Shown here: positions 10,638 to 19,502 of the stretch, in pieces
Position numbering within the stretch: the first letter of the stretch is position 1
Layout of the letters: every line of letters begins with the position of its first letter
Assembly (NCBI RefSeq): GCF_011493005.1
Contig: NZ_CP049156.1
Span: 1,488,001-1,552,000, forward strand
From: Caballeronia sp. SBC1
GTDB taxonomy: Bacteria; Pseudomonadota; Gammaproteobacteria; Burkholderiales; Burkholderiaceae
DNA length: 64,000 nt
Direction: 5' to 3'
The notes under the pieces: model-generated
What the model saw: the letters and a program-made list of their open reading frames with translations, nothing else
Database searches by the model: none
Told to the model about the DNA's origin: nothing
Program-made: the position numbers and the translations under genes

Positions 10638-11066
10638 ATGGCTGCTAACGGACTTTTCTGGTGGATTGGCGCCGGGGCGCTCGTGTTGCTCGAGCTGATG
10701 TCCGGCACGTTTTATTTGTTGATGGTGGCGCTCGGCTTTATTGCGGGCGGGATCGCGCATTTGTTTGGAGCAGGACTGGAGATCGAGCTGCTCGTGGCCG
10801 CGTTGGTCGCAATGATCGCCGTCACTGTGTTGCGGCGCTCGAAACTGGGACGCGGTACCCGGCGCGATGCATCGCATGATCCGGGCGTGAACCTGGATAT
10901 TGGCGAGACGCTGAAGGTGAACGAGTGGCATGAGGGCCGCGCGCGGGCTCTGTATCGCGGGGCGGAATGGGATATTGAGCTGGCGCCGGGGGAGACCGAA
11001 GGCGCGCAGATGTACAGGATCACGGCGTTTTCCGGTAATACGCTGGTGGTGGCGGCAAAACGCTGA
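10638..11066 (+). CDS. NfeD-family membrane protein (short form)
   Basis: A 142-residue NfeD-like protein of the short class without the ClpP-like protease domain. Two or three hydrophobic segments fill about residues 5-75 (FWWIGAGALVLLELMSGTFYLL; LLVAALVAMIAVTVL). The C-terminal part (about 85-142) is the soluble OB-fold domain with the characteristic GRARALYRGAEWDIEL. Start at ATG 10638 behind GGAGA (10628-10632); the upstream TTG at 10626 would overlap that ribosome site. It pairs with the SPFH gene 95 bases downstream, the usual NfeD/stomatin partnership in membrane organisation and quality control. Confidence 0.9.
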   Translation: MAANGLFWWIGAGALVLLELMSGTFYLLMVALGFIAGGIAHLFGAGLEIELLVAALVAMIAVTVLRRSKLGRGTRRDASHDPGVNLDIGETLKVNEWHEGRARALYRGAEWDIELAPGETEGAQMYRITAFSGNTLVVAAKR

Positions 11067-11161
11067 GAGGGTGGGAATTTGGGCTTAAAACCGGGCTCAA
11101 GGCTGGGCTTAAGCTTTCCTAAGCAGTTCGATAAGCAAGACACGCATAACAAGGAGTAGAG

Positions 11162-12103
11162 ATGGACGTGACTATCATCGGGGCAATTTTGTTGATTATC
11201 GTCATCGCGATTGCCGCGCAGACGATCAAGATCGTGCCGCAGCAACACGCATGGGTGCTGGAGCGGCTCGGACGCTATCACGCGACCCTCACGCCGGGGC
11301 TGACCATCGTCGTGCCTTTTGTCGACCGCGTGGCCTACAAGCACGTGCTGAAGGAAATTCCGCTGGAAGTGCCGAGCCAGGTTTGTATCACGCGCGACAA
11401 CACGCAGTTGCAAGTGGACGGCGTGCTGTACTTTCAGGTGACCGATGCCATGAAGGCGTCGTATGGGTCGAGCAACTTCATCTACGCCATCACGCAGTTG
11501 TCGCAGACCACGCTGCGTTCGGTGATCGGCAAGCTCGAACTCGACAAGACCTTCGAAGAACGCGACTACATCAACCACAGCATTGTCACGTCGCTTGACC
11601 AGGCTGCGGCGAACTGGGGCGTGAAGGTGCTGCGCTATGAAATCAAGGATTTGACGCCGCCGAAGGAAATCCTGCACGCGATGCAGGCGCAAATTACGGC
11701 CGAGCGTGAGAAGCGGGCGGTGATTGCTGCGTCGGAAGGTCGCAAGCAGGAGCAGATCAATATTGCGTGGGGCGCGCGTGAGGCGGCCATCCACAAGTCC
11801 GAAGGTGAGCGTCAGGCGCAGATCAACCAGGCCGAAGGCGAGGCATCGGCCATTCTGGCGGTGGCCGTGGCGAATGCTCAGGCGATTGAGAAGATCGGCG
11901 CGGCGATACAAACAGCCGGCGGCATGGAAGCGGTGAACCTGAAGGTAGCCGAGCAATACGTCACGGCGTTCGGGAACATCGCGAAGCAGGGCAATACGCT
12001 GATCGTGCCGGGGAATTTGTCGGAGATGAGTTCGATGATCGCGTCGGCGCTGAGCATCATCAAGGGCGATGGAACGGCTGGCGGCGTGATTCGCAAGAGC
12101 TGA
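11162..12103 (+). CDS. SPFH/stomatin-like membrane protein (QmcA type)
   Basis: This 313-residue protein belongs to the SPFH (stomatin/prohibitin/flotillin/HflKC) superfamily, scaffold proteins of membrane microdomains often paired with NfeD. An N-terminal transmembrane segment (about 3-23, TIIGAILLIIVIAIAAQ) is followed by the SPFH domain (about 25-185: VPQQHAWVLERLGRYHATLTPG, LEVPSQVCITRDNTQLQVDG). A long alanine/glutamate-rich helix (about 180-255, AEREKRAVIAASEGRKQEQI) suits oligomerisation. The start has an AAGGAGTAGAG ribosome site. A strong terminator follows. Confidence 0.93.
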   Translation: MDVTIIGAILLIIVIAIAAQTIKIVPQQHAWVLERLGRYHATLTPGLTIVVPFVDRVAYKHVLKEIPLEVPSQVCITRDNTQLQVDGVLYFQVTDAMKASYGSSNFIYAITQLSQTTLRSVIGKLELDKTFEERDYINHSIVTSLDQAAANWGVKVLRYEIKDLTPPKEILHAMQAQITAEREKRAVIAASEGRKQEQINIAWGAREAAIHKSEGERQAQINQAEGEASAILAVAVANAQAIEKIGAAIQTAGGMEAVNLKVAEQYVTAFGNIAKQGNTLIVPGNLSEMSSMIASALSIIKGDGTAGGVIRKS

Positions 12104-12147
12104 AGCCTTACGTGGAATCAGTTAGCTGAATCAGCTTGCCGCAAGAA

Positions 12148-12182
12148 AAAAGGGCGTCGACTTACATGGTCGACGCCCTTTT
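12148..12182. terminator. Bidirectional intrinsic terminator
   Basis: 14-bp perfect stem (12148-12161 with 12169-12182), loop TTACATG, A-tract on the left and T-tract on the right. It lies between the convergent SPFH gene and smpB. Confidence 0.9.
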
Positions 12183-12217
12183 TGCGTTGGATGAGCTCAT
12201 TGTCATGCTGGTGGTGC

Positions 12218-12667
12218 TCAATGCTTGGCACCGCGCATGATTTGCGCCTTTTCGCGTTCCCAGTCGCGCTTTTTCTCGGTTTCGCGTTTGTCGTGTAGCT
12301 TCTTGCCCTTCGCGAGGCCGATCTCGCATTTCACGCGACCACCTTTGTAGTGGAAGTTCAGCGGCACGAGCGTGTGGCCTTTCTGCTCCACCTTGCTAAT
12401 GAGCTTCGAGATCTCTTCGCTGTGCAGCAGCAGCTTGCGTGTGCGGACCGGGTCCGGGTGGATGTGGGTCGATGCTTCCGGCAACGGGCTGATATGCGCG
12501 CCGATCAGGAACAATTCGCCGTCGCGAATGATGACGTAGCCTTCCTTAATCTGGCCGCGGCCGGCCCGGAGCGCCTTGACTTCCCACCCTTCCAGCACGA
12601 GCCCGGCCTCGTAGCGATCTTCGATGAAGTAATCGAAGAAGGCTTTTCTGTTGTCGATGATGCTCAT
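12218..12667 (-). CDS. smpB: SsrA-binding protein SmpB
   Basis: SmpB binds tmRNA and delivers it to stalled ribosomes for trans-translation. The 149 residues match the family. Seen: [32 protein letters not shown] near the N-terminus (beta-barrel RNA-binding domain), [10 protein letters not shown], and the basic C-terminal tail ([26 protein letters not shown]) that enters the decoding site. It is divergent from ratA, a conserved pairing. The tmRNA gene itself was not found in this window. Confidence 0.97.
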   Translation of the reverse strand: MSIIDNRKAFFDYFIEDRYEAGLVLEGWEVKALRAGRGQIKEGYVIIRDGELFLIGAHISPLPEASTHIHPDPVRTRKLLLHSEEISKLISKVEQKGHTLVPLNFHYKGGRVKCEIGLAKGKKLHDKRETEKKRDWEREKAQIMRGAKH

Positions 12668-12690
12668 GAATGAAAAGTGCCTAACTCGTT

Positions 12691-12706
12691 TAAAATCCTG
12701 ATTTTA
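12691..12706. promoter_or_regulatory. Candidate divergent promoter core between smpB and ratA
   Basis: TAAAATC-CT-GATTTTA is a 7-bp inverted repeat in the 99-base smpB/ratA gap. Each arm gives a -10-like TAAAAT in opposite direction. Whether it is a divergent promoter or a coincidental palindrome cannot be decided from sequence. Confidence 0.35.
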
Positions 12707-12766
12707 GCAGTGCGGACGAGGTAAAGTCCGCAAAGCTTCCCACTCTTGCCACGCGTTGCGCCCTTT

Positions 12767-13201
12767 ATGGCAGATGTCCAGAAAACTGTATTGATTCGTC
12801 ACTCTGCAGAGCAGATGTTCGACCTCGTCACCGATGTCGCCGATTACCCGAATTTTTTGCCGTGGTGTGGAGGCGTGGAAGTAGGTAGCCACGACGAACA
12901 CAGCATGGAAGCGAAGATTCACATCAATTTCAAGGGCATCAAGCAGCATTTCGCCACGCGTAACGTTCATACACGGCCGACCACCATCGATATGGAGTTC
13001 ATGGACGGCCCTTTCAAGAAATTCACCGGTTACTGGCGGTTCACGCCGTTGCGGGCCGATGCCTGCAAGATCGAGTTCGCGCTGCACTACGAGTTTTCGA
13101 ACATCATCCTCGAGAAGATCATTGGACCGGTGTTCAGTCATATCGCGCACACGTTCGTGGATTCGTTCGTGAAGCGCGCCGATCAGCGGTATGGAAAGTG
13201 A
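12767..13201 (+). CDS. ratA: RatA/Coq10-like START-domain protein
   Basis: A 144-residue single-domain START/polyketide-cyclase-like protein of the RatA (YfjG) and Coq10 group, linked in bacteria to ribosome association or quinone binding. The opening ADVQKTVLIRHSAEQMFDLVTDVADYPNFLPWC is the family hallmark, and the C-terminal helix GPVFSHIAHTFVDSFVKRADQRYG is typical. The ATG at 12767 is preferred over a TTG at 12746 because the conserved domain begins right after it. Its stop overlaps the rnfH-like start; ratA-rnfH next to smpB is a conserved arrangement. Confidence 0.93.
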   Translation: MADVQKTVLIRHSAEQMFDLVTDVADYPNFLPWCGGVEVGSHDEHSMEAKIHINFKGIKQHFATRNVHTRPTTIDMEFMDGPFKKFTGYWRFTPLRADACKIEFALHYEFSNIILEKIIGPVFSHIAHTFVDSFVKRADQRYGK

Positions 13202-13530
13202 TGGCGCTCTCCGTTGAGGTTTGTTATGCGCTGCCGGAGGGGAAGAGCGCGGTGTGCGCGCTTGCCTTGGGCGAAGGGGCGACTCTGCGGGAGGCTATTG
13301 AGGCGAGTGGATTGCTCAAACGGTTTCCCGAGATTGATTTGAACGTGCAGAAAGTGGGCATTTTCGGAAAGATCCAGGCGCTGGATGCCGTGCTCGTCGA
13401 TCACGACCGGGTGGAGATTTATCGGCCGCTGAAGGTTGATCCGAAAGTGGCGCGGCAAAGGCGGGTTGAGAAGACGCGGCGCGGTGGCTCCATTGAAGGG
13501 CGGCGCTGGACGCGTAAGGAAGCGCGCTGA
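13201..13530 (+). CDS. RnfH-family ubiquitin-like protein (UPF0125)
   Basis: Small protein (109 residues) of the UPF0125/RnfH family with a beta-grasp, ubiquitin-like fold (about 1-85): SVEVCYALPEGKSAVCALAL, LREAIEASGLL, VGIFGKIQALDAVLVDHDRVEIYRPLKVDP. The basic tail (RQRRVEKTRRGGSIEGRRWTRKEAR) is common in homologues. The molecular role is unknown; in the family it travels with RatA or the Rnf complex. ATG 13201 shares its A with the ratA stop, suggesting coupled translation; a GTG three bases upstream is also possible. Confidence 0.9.
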   Translation: MALSVEVCYALPEGKSAVCALALGEGATLREAIEASGLLKRFPEIDLNVQKVGIFGKIQALDAVLVDHDRVEIYRPLKVDPKVARQRRVEKTRRGGSIEGRRWTRKEAR

Positions 13531-13698
13531 GGGCGATCTGCTTGAACGCTGACATCCCTGCCGGCATCCGCAAATCTGAACTTATATCGAACGCAAAGCG
13601 AGCGAAAAACCGAAACGGCGGTGCAAATAGCCCACCCGGCCGACACCCGTAAATTGCGCCGGAAAATGAGAAACGCCGCCTAACCTGCTGTTCGGGCA

Positions 13699-13727
13699 GT
13701 GAAAATCCGGGGAACTATCGGTATAAT
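13699..13727 (+). promoter_or_regulatory. Candidate guaB promoter
   Basis: A perfect -10 TATAAT at 13722-13727 lies 26 bases before the guaB ATG. The -35 is weak (GTGAAA at 13699-13704, 17-base spacing). The short leader fits a direct guaB promoter. Confidence 0.5.
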
Positions 13728-13753
13728 TCGGTTTTGCGCCCATAGGATTTGCC

Positions 13754-15214
13754 ATGCGTCTGATCCAGAAAGCACTCACGTTCGATGACGTGCTCCTCGT
13801 GCCCGCGTTTTCCAACGTTCTGCCGCGCGACACCAGCCTGAAAACCCAGGTAACCCGCAAGATCTCCCTGAATATGCCCCTGTTGTCCGCCGCCATGGAC
13901 ACAGTCACCGAAGGCCGGCTCGCTATCGCGATGGCCCAGCTTGGCGGCGTCGGCATCATTCACAAGAACCTTACCGCAGCCGAACAAGCCCGCGAAGTCG
14001 CGAAAGTAAAGCGCTTCGAATCAGGCGTGGTGCGCGATCCGATCACCGTTCCGCCACAAATGAAAGTGCGCGACGTGATCGCTCTCACGCGACAGCACGG
14101 CATTTCCGGCTTTCCCGTGGTCGAAGGGCCGCAACTGATCGGTATTGTGACGAACCGCGACCTGCGCTTCGAAGAACGTCTTGACGACGAAGTGCGCAAA
14201 ATCATGACGCCGCGTGAACGTCTCGTAACGGTCAAGGAAGGCACGCCGCTCGCCGAAGCCAAGGCGCTGATGCATAGCCATCGGCTGGAACGCGTGCTGG
14301 TTGTCAACGACGCGTTCGAATTGCGCGGCCTGATGACCGTCAAGGACATCACCAAGCAAACCGAACACCCGGACGCCTGCAAGGACGAGCACGGCAAGCT
14401 GCGCGCTGGCGCGGCGGTCGGTGTGGGTCCGGAGAACGAAGAGCGTGTTGAGCTGCTGTCGGCGGCGGGCGTAGACATTATCGTCGTGGATACGGCGCAC
14501 GGTCACAGCCAGGGCGTGCTCGAACGCGTACGCTGGGTGAAGCAGAACTATCCGCACATTGAAGTGATCGGCGGGAATATCGCCACGGCTGCAGCCGCTA
14601 AAGCGCTCGTGGAATATGGTGCCGATGGCGTGAAGGTCGGTATCGGGCCGGGGTCCATCTGCACGACGCGGATCGTGGCAGGTGTCGGCGTACCGCAAAT
14701 CACGGCGGTGGCGAACGTGTCGGACGCTTTGCGCGGCTCGGGCGTCCCGGTGATATCGGACGGCGGCGTGCGGTTTTCCGGCGATGTCAGCAAGGCGCTT
14801 GCAGCGGGCGCGGATGCCGTGATGATGGGCAGCATGCTGGCCGGTACGGAAGAATCCCCCGGCGACGTGTTCCTGTTCCAGGGTCGCCAGTTCAAGGCGT
14901 ACCGCGGCATGGGTTCGGTCGGCGCGATGAAGGACGGAGCGGCGGACCGGTATTTCCAGGACAATTCGGCGAATATCGACAAGCTCGTACCTGAAGGCAT
15001 CGAAGGGCAGGTGGCCTATAAGGGTTCCGTCAACGCCATCCTGTTCCAGGTGGTCGGCGGCGTCCGGGCAAGCATGGGATATTGCGGCTGCCGCAATATT
15101 GGCGAAATGCATGACAAGGCCGAATTCGTCCAGATCACGGGCGCGGGCATGCGCGAATCGCACGTGCACGACGTGCAGATCACGAAGGAAGCGCCCAACT
15201 ACCACGTGGACTGA
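13754..15214 (+). CDS. guaB: IMP dehydrogenase
   Basis: IMP dehydrogenase oxidises IMP to XMP with NAD+, the committed step to GMP. At 486 residues it is full length. A TIM-barrel catalytic domain (starting [14 protein letters not shown]) is interrupted by two CBS domains (about 93-205). The catalytic cysteine is C303 in GPGSICTTR, and the flap/IMP-binding segments [13 protein letters not shown] and [11 protein letters not shown] are present. The small membrane gene follows after two bases, then guaA. Confidence 0.98.
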   Translation: MRLIQKALTFDDVLLVPAFSNVLPRDTSLKTQVTRKISLNMPLLSAAMDTVTEGRLAIAMAQLGGVGIIHKNLTAAEQAREVAKVKRFESGVVRDPITVPPQMKVRDVIALTRQHGISGFPVVEGPQLIGIVTNRDLRFEERLDDEVRKIMTPRERLVTVKEGTPLAEAKALMHSHRLERVLVVNDAFELRGLMTVKDITKQTEHPDACKDEHGKLRAGAAVGVGPENEERVELLSAAGVDIIVVDTAHGHSQGVLERVRWVKQNYPHIEVIGGNIATAAAAKALVEYGADGVKVGIGPGSICTTRIVAGVGVPQITAVANVSDALRGSGVPVISDGGVRFSGDVSKALAAGADAVMMGSMLAGTEESPGDVFLFQGRQFKAYRGMGSVGAMKDGAADRYFQDNSANIDKLVPEGIEGQVAYKGSVNAILFQVVGGVRASMGYCGCRNIGEMHDKAEFVQITGAGMRESHVHDVQITKEAPNYHVD

Positions 15215-15216
15215 CC

Positions 15217-16032
15217 ATGAAACCGCTGCTGCGCGCTGTTCTTGTCATCAATGCATTGATTTTTCTGGCTTTCGGCGTGCTGTTCCTGCTTACGCCGTGG
15301 ACGGCTTTATGGGCATCGATGCATCTCGTGACCGTGCAGCCGTCGTTTGTCGGACAGTTGTTCGGGATCGCGCTGATCGGTATTGCGTGGCTGGCGGTTC
15401 ATGCCGCTATCGATGGCGCCCTGACCGCGACCGCCGCCAAGGTGTCGGGGCATGTGGAGTGGTTGTCGGGCCTGGTGATGATGGTCTGGCTGCTCGGGCT
15501 GCGTACGCCCGCGTTGACGGGGTTTGGTCAGGTGATCGCGGCGTTGACCGGCGTGGCCATGCTGGTGCTCGGGCTGGGCAGCGTGAGGCTGTCGGGTGCG
15601 GTGCGGCGGCGCGAGCGCGCCGCGCTGGCCGGGGCTGCTGCGGCTGAGCGCGCCGAGAAGCGTGCGGCAAAGACCAGGGTGGAAGAGCGCGTGGAGCGTG
15701 TGACTCCGCCTCCGAGGCCGCTGTCGTCCGATCCCGTCGCACCGGCGAATCCGCGCTGGGATAGTGAGCTGGCCGAGCCGGTTGTGGGCGAGGCTATTCC
15801 ACGTCCCGTTGCGCCGGCGCCATCGGCTACTACGTTTGATCCTGCTACCGGACATGCCATCGATCCGGCCACGGGCCGCACGCTGGACCCCGCCACTGGC
15901 CGCGCGTTCGATCCCGTCAGCGGTCACAAGATCGATCCTGAAACGGGTCGCGCGATCGACCCGGTCACAGGCCGTACGGTCGATCCGATTACCGGTCAGT
16001 TCATCGATCCGGTTCGCCGCGATCCGCGCTGA
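15217..16032 (+). CDS. Membrane protein with octapeptide-repeat tail, unknown function
   Basis: A 271-residue protein I cannot assign to a named family. The N-terminal half has about four hydrophobic segments (about 7-29, 40-60, 85-105, 108-125). A basic, alanine-rich linker (RRRERAALAGAAAAERAEKRAAK) and a proline-rich stretch follow. The C-terminal 65 residues are a near-perfect tandem array of the octapeptide [FILV]DPxTGxx (residues 207-262), then IDPVRRDPR. It starts two bases after guaB and is co-oriented, so co-transcription is likely. The tail is charged and aspartate/proline-rich; calcium or partner binding is conceivable but not shown. Confidence 0.85.
   Translation: MKPLLRAVLVINALIFLAFGVLFLLTPWTALWASMHLVTVQPSFVGQLFGIALIGIAWLAVHAAIDGALTATAAKVSGHVEWLSGLVMMVWLLGLRTPALTGFGQVIAALTGVAMLVLGLGSVRLSGAVRRRERAALAGAAAAERAEKRAAKTRVEERVERVTPPPRPLSSDPVAPANPRWDSELAEPVVGEAIPRPVAPAPSATTFDPATGHAIDPATGRTLDPATGRAFDPVSGHKIDPETGRAIDPVTGRTVDPITGQFIDPVRRDPR
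15835..16002 (+). repeat. Seven in-frame 24-base repeats coding DPATGR-type octapeptides
   Basis: Seven consecutive 24-base units encode FDPATGHA, IDPATGRT, LDPATGRA, FDPVSGHK, IDPETGRA, IDPVTGRT and VDPITGQF, with a partial eighth (IDPV). The protein period is exact while third codon positions vary, suggesting selection on the peptide rather than a very recent DNA expansion. Confidence 0.95.
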
Positions 16033-16277
16033 AGGTTTGCGTGCGTAGCTCCCGGTGACTGTGCCGGGTCGGGGTCATACATTGATCGAGGAACGGAGCC
16101 TGGCGTTTCGTTTTATCGATGAATCTGTCTTGCTGCGGTCGGCTGTAAGCGCCGGCCGTTGAAATTTCTGCGTAACGTGATGCGCGGGCGATGCACGGGA
16201 CCTTGTTCCTGCTGCTTGCGTTATCGTTTTTGCGCCTTTGCCAACCGTTTCCGTTCACTCGCCTTCTGGCCGCTGCC

Positions 16278-17858
16278 ATGCACGACAAGATCCTGATTCT
16301 CGATTTCGGCTCCCAAGTCACCCAGTTGATCGCACGACGCATTCGCGAATCACATGTGTATTCGGAGATTCATCCGTACGACGTCGACGACGCGTTCATC
16401 CGCGAGTTCGCGCCGAAGGGCATCATCTTGTCAGGCGGCCCGAACTCGGTCACCGAAGGGGGTTCGCCGCGTGCGCCGCAAGTCGTCTTCGATCTCGGCG
16501 TGCCTGTGCTCGGCATCTGCTACGGCATGCAAACAATGGCCGAACAGCTCGGCGGCAAGGTCGAACTCGGCAATGTCCGTGAATTTGGTTATGCCGAAGT
16601 GCGGGCGCATAACCACACGAGCTTCCTGAACGGCATTGAAGACTTCCAGACGGCCGAAGGTCACGGCATGCTGAAAGTGTGGATGAGCCACGGCGACAAG
16701 GTGTCGGACATGCCGGTCGGATTCAAGCTGATGGCATCGACACCCGCTTGCCCGATTGCCGCGATGGCCGACGACGCACGCCATTTCTACGGTCTCCAGT
16801 GGCATCCGGAAGTCACGCATACCGTGCAGGGTCGCGCGATGCTCGACCGCTTCGTGCTCGAGTTGTGCGGTGCGCGGCCGGACTGGGAGATGGGGCATTA
16901 CATCGATGAAGCGGTGGAGAAGATCCGCGCGCAAGTCGGCGACGAGCACGTGATTCTCGGCTTGTCGGGCGGCGTGGATTCGTCCGTGGCGGCGGCGCTA
17001 TTGCATCGTGCGATTGGCGCGCAATTGACGTGCGTTTTCGTTGACCATGGGTTGCTGCGGTTGAACGAAGCCGAGCAGGTCATGACCACGTTCGCCGATC
17101 ACCTTGGCGTGAAAGTGATTCATGTTGACGCTAGCGACGTGTTTTTGTCGAAGCTCGCTGGGGTGACTGATCCTGAAGCGAAGCGGAAAATCATTGGCGC
17201 TGAGTTCGTTGAAGTCTTCCAGACGGAAGCCAATAAGCTGGCGGACGCAAAGTGGCTCGCGCAAGGGACCATTTATCCGGATGTGATCGAGTCGGCAGGA
17301 AAGGGCAAGAAGGGTCACACGATCAAGAGCCATCACAACGTGGGTGGTTTGCCCGAGACGCTGAATCTCAAGTTGCTTGAGCCGTTGCGCGAGTTATTCA
17401 AGGACGAAGTGCGGGAGTTGGGCGTGAAGCTGGGGCTGCCGCCAGCGATGGTTTATCGACATCCGTTCCCAGGTCCTGGCTTGGGTGTGCGGATCTTGGG
17501 CGAGGTGAAGAAGGAGTTCGCTGAGCTGCTGCGTCACGCGGATGCGATCTTTATCGAAACGTTGAGGAATACGTTCGATAAGGAATCGGGTAAGTCGTGG
17601 TATGAGCTCACGAGTCAGGCTTTTGCGGTGTTTTTGCCGGTGAAAAGCGTTGGTGTAATGGGCGATGGGCGGACTTATGAGTATGTGGTTGCGCTCCGTG
17701 CCGTGCAGACGCTCGACTTCATGACCGCGCAATGGGCGCACCTGCCGCATGCACTGTTAGGGCATGTTTCGAACCGGATCATTAATGAGGTTCGCGGGAT
17801 TAATCGCGTTGTTTATGATATTTCGGGGAAACCGCCGGCTACGATTGAGTGGGAATAG
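16278..17858 (+). CDS. guaA: GMP synthase (glutamine-hydrolysing)
   Basis: GMP synthase aminates XMP to GMP using glutamine and ATP. From ATG 16278 it has 526 residues, the normal size. The class I glutaminase domain (1-about 200) has C81 in GICYGMQ and H176/E178 in WHPEVTH. The ATP pyrophosphatase domain carries the loop SGGVDSS (230-236), and the dimerisation domain ends with the typical KPPATIEWE. The frame extends 29 codons upstream to 16191, but [13 protein letters not shown] is the conserved start. The 3' end of guaA is a known integration target of genomic islands, relevant to the accessory stretch behind it. Confidence 0.98.
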   Translation: MHDKILILDFGSQVTQLIARRIRESHVYSEIHPYDVDDAFIREFAPKGIILSGGPNSVTEGGSPRAPQVVFDLGVPVLGICYGMQTMAEQLGGKVELGNVREFGYAEVRAHNHTSFLNGIEDFQTAEGHGMLKVWMSHGDKVSDMPVGFKLMASTPACPIAAMADDARHFYGLQWHPEVTHTVQGRAMLDRFVLELCGARPDWEMGHYIDEAVEKIRAQVGDEHVILGLSGGVDSSVAAALLHRAIGAQLTCVFVDHGLLRLNEAEQVMTTFADHLGVKVIHVDASDVFLSKLAGVTDPEAKRKIIGAEFVEVFQTEANKLADAKWLAQGTIYPDVIESAGKGKKGHTIKSHHNVGGLPETLNLKLLEPLRELFKDEVRELGVKLGLPPAMVYRHPFPGPGLGVRILGEVKKEFAELLRHADAIFIETLRNTFDKESGKSWYELTSQAFAVFLPVKSVGVMGDGRTYEYVVALRAVQTLDFMTAQWAHLPHALLGHVSNRIINEVRGINRVVYDISGKPPATIEWE

Positions 17859-17916
17859 GCACCACTTTGGCGTATTATCTAGCAGAACCAAGCAGATACA
17901 GGCAGTAAATGGACCT

Positions 17917-17940
17917 AAGCCCGTGATTTTGCGGGCTTTT
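17917..17940 (+). terminator. Intrinsic terminator after guaA
   Basis: AAGCCCG / CGGGCTT stem (17917-17923 and 17932-17938) with an eight-base loop and T-run, about 60 bases behind guaA. Confidence 0.8.
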
Positions 17941-18480
17941 TCGCATCATCAATAAGGTTGTGCAAGTGCGCATCGGAACGGGTAATAATTTCCGAAAAGC
18001 ACGTTCAAGCACTTTTTAATCGTGGCACTTCAAAAGGTATCAATTTTGGCGTCGTTCGCAAGCGCCGCGATACCATCCATCGATGATCCGGTTTCGCGTG
18101 TATCGAAATCCGCCTGAGCCATACCCAGCAAGGGTTTGCGTCTAAAAAAACAACACATTCAATCGTGGTATCGAAATGGCGAATGGAATCGCTGCGTGCC
18201 ACGCGATAGAGGCCCAATCCTACGCAAACGTTTGATCCTGATCGGAAAAATAAGGTCGACCGATACCACGGGGACAACCGGGGTAAAAATGTCTCTTTTG
18301 ACGACGCTTAGGCTACCCCTCGTTGACTACTTGTCGGAATTATCAATAGGTCAGAGTTTAGGAAAACCACGGGATTTTCGGGTCGGGGCGAAGTTCAGGA
18401 CTGAGCAATCACATCACTGATCGCTCGCCGTCGCATTGAGGATGCGTTCGACAAGCGCGGCGAGTCTGCCGACCTATTCG
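17941..18480. other. Gene-poor stretch behind guaA
   Basis: About 540 bases without a convincing gene, visibly less GC-rich than the flanks. It contains scattered copies of TATCGAAAT or GATACCA-type words (around 18036, 18071, 18099, 18168, 18259) in both orientations. These may be remnants of a mobile element; no open frame with a ribosome site was found. Confidence 0.45.
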
Positions 18481-19290
18481 CTACTGAAGCCCAAGTTCTG
18501 CACGGCTAACTGTCCATTGCAGCAGAAGATCGCGCATCTCTGCCTCGTAGTGGTTTAGGCCCATGAACTCTTGTGCGAGACCAAGCAGGTGTATAAGCGC
18601 GGCATTCGCGGACAGGAGAGTGGGGCGTAGGTCGGATTTGTCGGGATGGAAGATCATCCCGACAAAATCGTCCTGTTCGTCCTTGTCGAAGTGTCTATGA
18701 AGCGCGCCGAGCGTCACATGAGCGCCATCGCCTGATGGGAATCGGTACGAAAGCTCGTACAGCTTGTTGAGGCCAGCTTGCGCGGCCAGTGATGCCCACT
18801 TGATCGACTGCGGCCCTTTCTCTTGCGGATACTCCGCCTTTACCCTCGCCACCTCCTGCTCGAAGTGCGTCAAGTCTCTGTCGTTCCTAGCGGCTCGATT
18901 CATCTCAATCATCGAGTTGGCCAAGGACAGGCAATGCTTCGCATGATCCTCATGCAGTTTTTCGAGTGTTCCTTCGACCTTCAACAGTCCGCCCGTCACG
19001 ATCACGGCTTCGCAGCAGAGGCGGGCAAGGGCGCGAGCTTCCGCCAGTGCGCCGCGCTCGGAGAGGAGGATCGTGGACTGGAATGATTGCAGCGCTCGGT
19101 AGAAGGCCGCGATTGCAAGCACCCTGTTTTCTGGCAGTTCGCCATCTGGGAACTCGTAGATCATCCGCATCCCCATGCGGTTCATTCGATCCGCGATGGC
19201 GAAGGACTCGGGGAACTCGGCGCGAACAGTGTCTCGCCATCCATCAAGATCATCGCCAAGAAAGCCCACATCGTTGAAGCCGCTAGGCAT
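18481..19290 (-). CDS. DUF5677-like protein of unknown function
   Basis: A soluble, largely helical protein of about 269 residues. The segment FYRALQSFQSTILLSERGALAEARALARLCCEAVIVTGGLLK (about 80-120) resembles DUF5677-type proteins, found mostly in accessory regions; function is not established. The ATG at 19290 is preceded by GGAGA at good spacing, whereas the ATG at 19320 (ten more residues) is not, so the shorter start is chosen. It stands alone between the gene-poor stretch behind guaA and a truncated acyl-CoA dehydrogenase, which fits island cargo. Family assignment is tentative. Confidence 0.7.
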   Translation of the reverse strand: MPSGFNDVGFLGDDLDGWRDTVRAEFPESFAIADRMNRMGMRMIYEFPDGELPENRVLAIAAFYRALQSFQSTILLSERGALAEARALARLCCEAVIVTGGLLKVEGTLEKLHEDHAKHCLSLANSMIEMNRAARNDRDLTHFEQEVARVKAEYPQEKGPQSIKWASLAAQAGLNKLYELSYRFPSGDGAHVTLGALHRHFDKDEQDDFVGMIFHPDKSDLRPTLLSANAALIHLLGLAQEFMGLNHYEAEMRDLLLQWTVSRAELGLQ

Positions 19291-19502
19291 CCATGTTCTC
19301 CGTGTTGTCGTAAGGGGCATGCGATGAGTCTATCGTAGCGAACCTTGAGCGGCTTCTACGCGCTGAAATTGTCACTTAGACACCCCCCCGTTCGCGGCTA
19401 AATTGAGCATTTTGTGGTTATGGTATTTCGCGTGGCATCAGAAAAAGTGACCTGCATAAAATTCATTAAAATCAGCATGTTACAAGTCTCATTGATAAGT
19501 GA

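Noticed and set aside
16191..16277. Upstream extension of guaA by 29 codons
   Set aside because: The added hydrophobic leader is not part of GMP synthases, and the conserved protein begins at [11 protein letters not shown] (16278).
18136..18420. 94-codon frame in the gene-poor region behind guaA
   Set aside because: No ribosome site and no protein-like pattern; kept only as part of an unexplained stretch.
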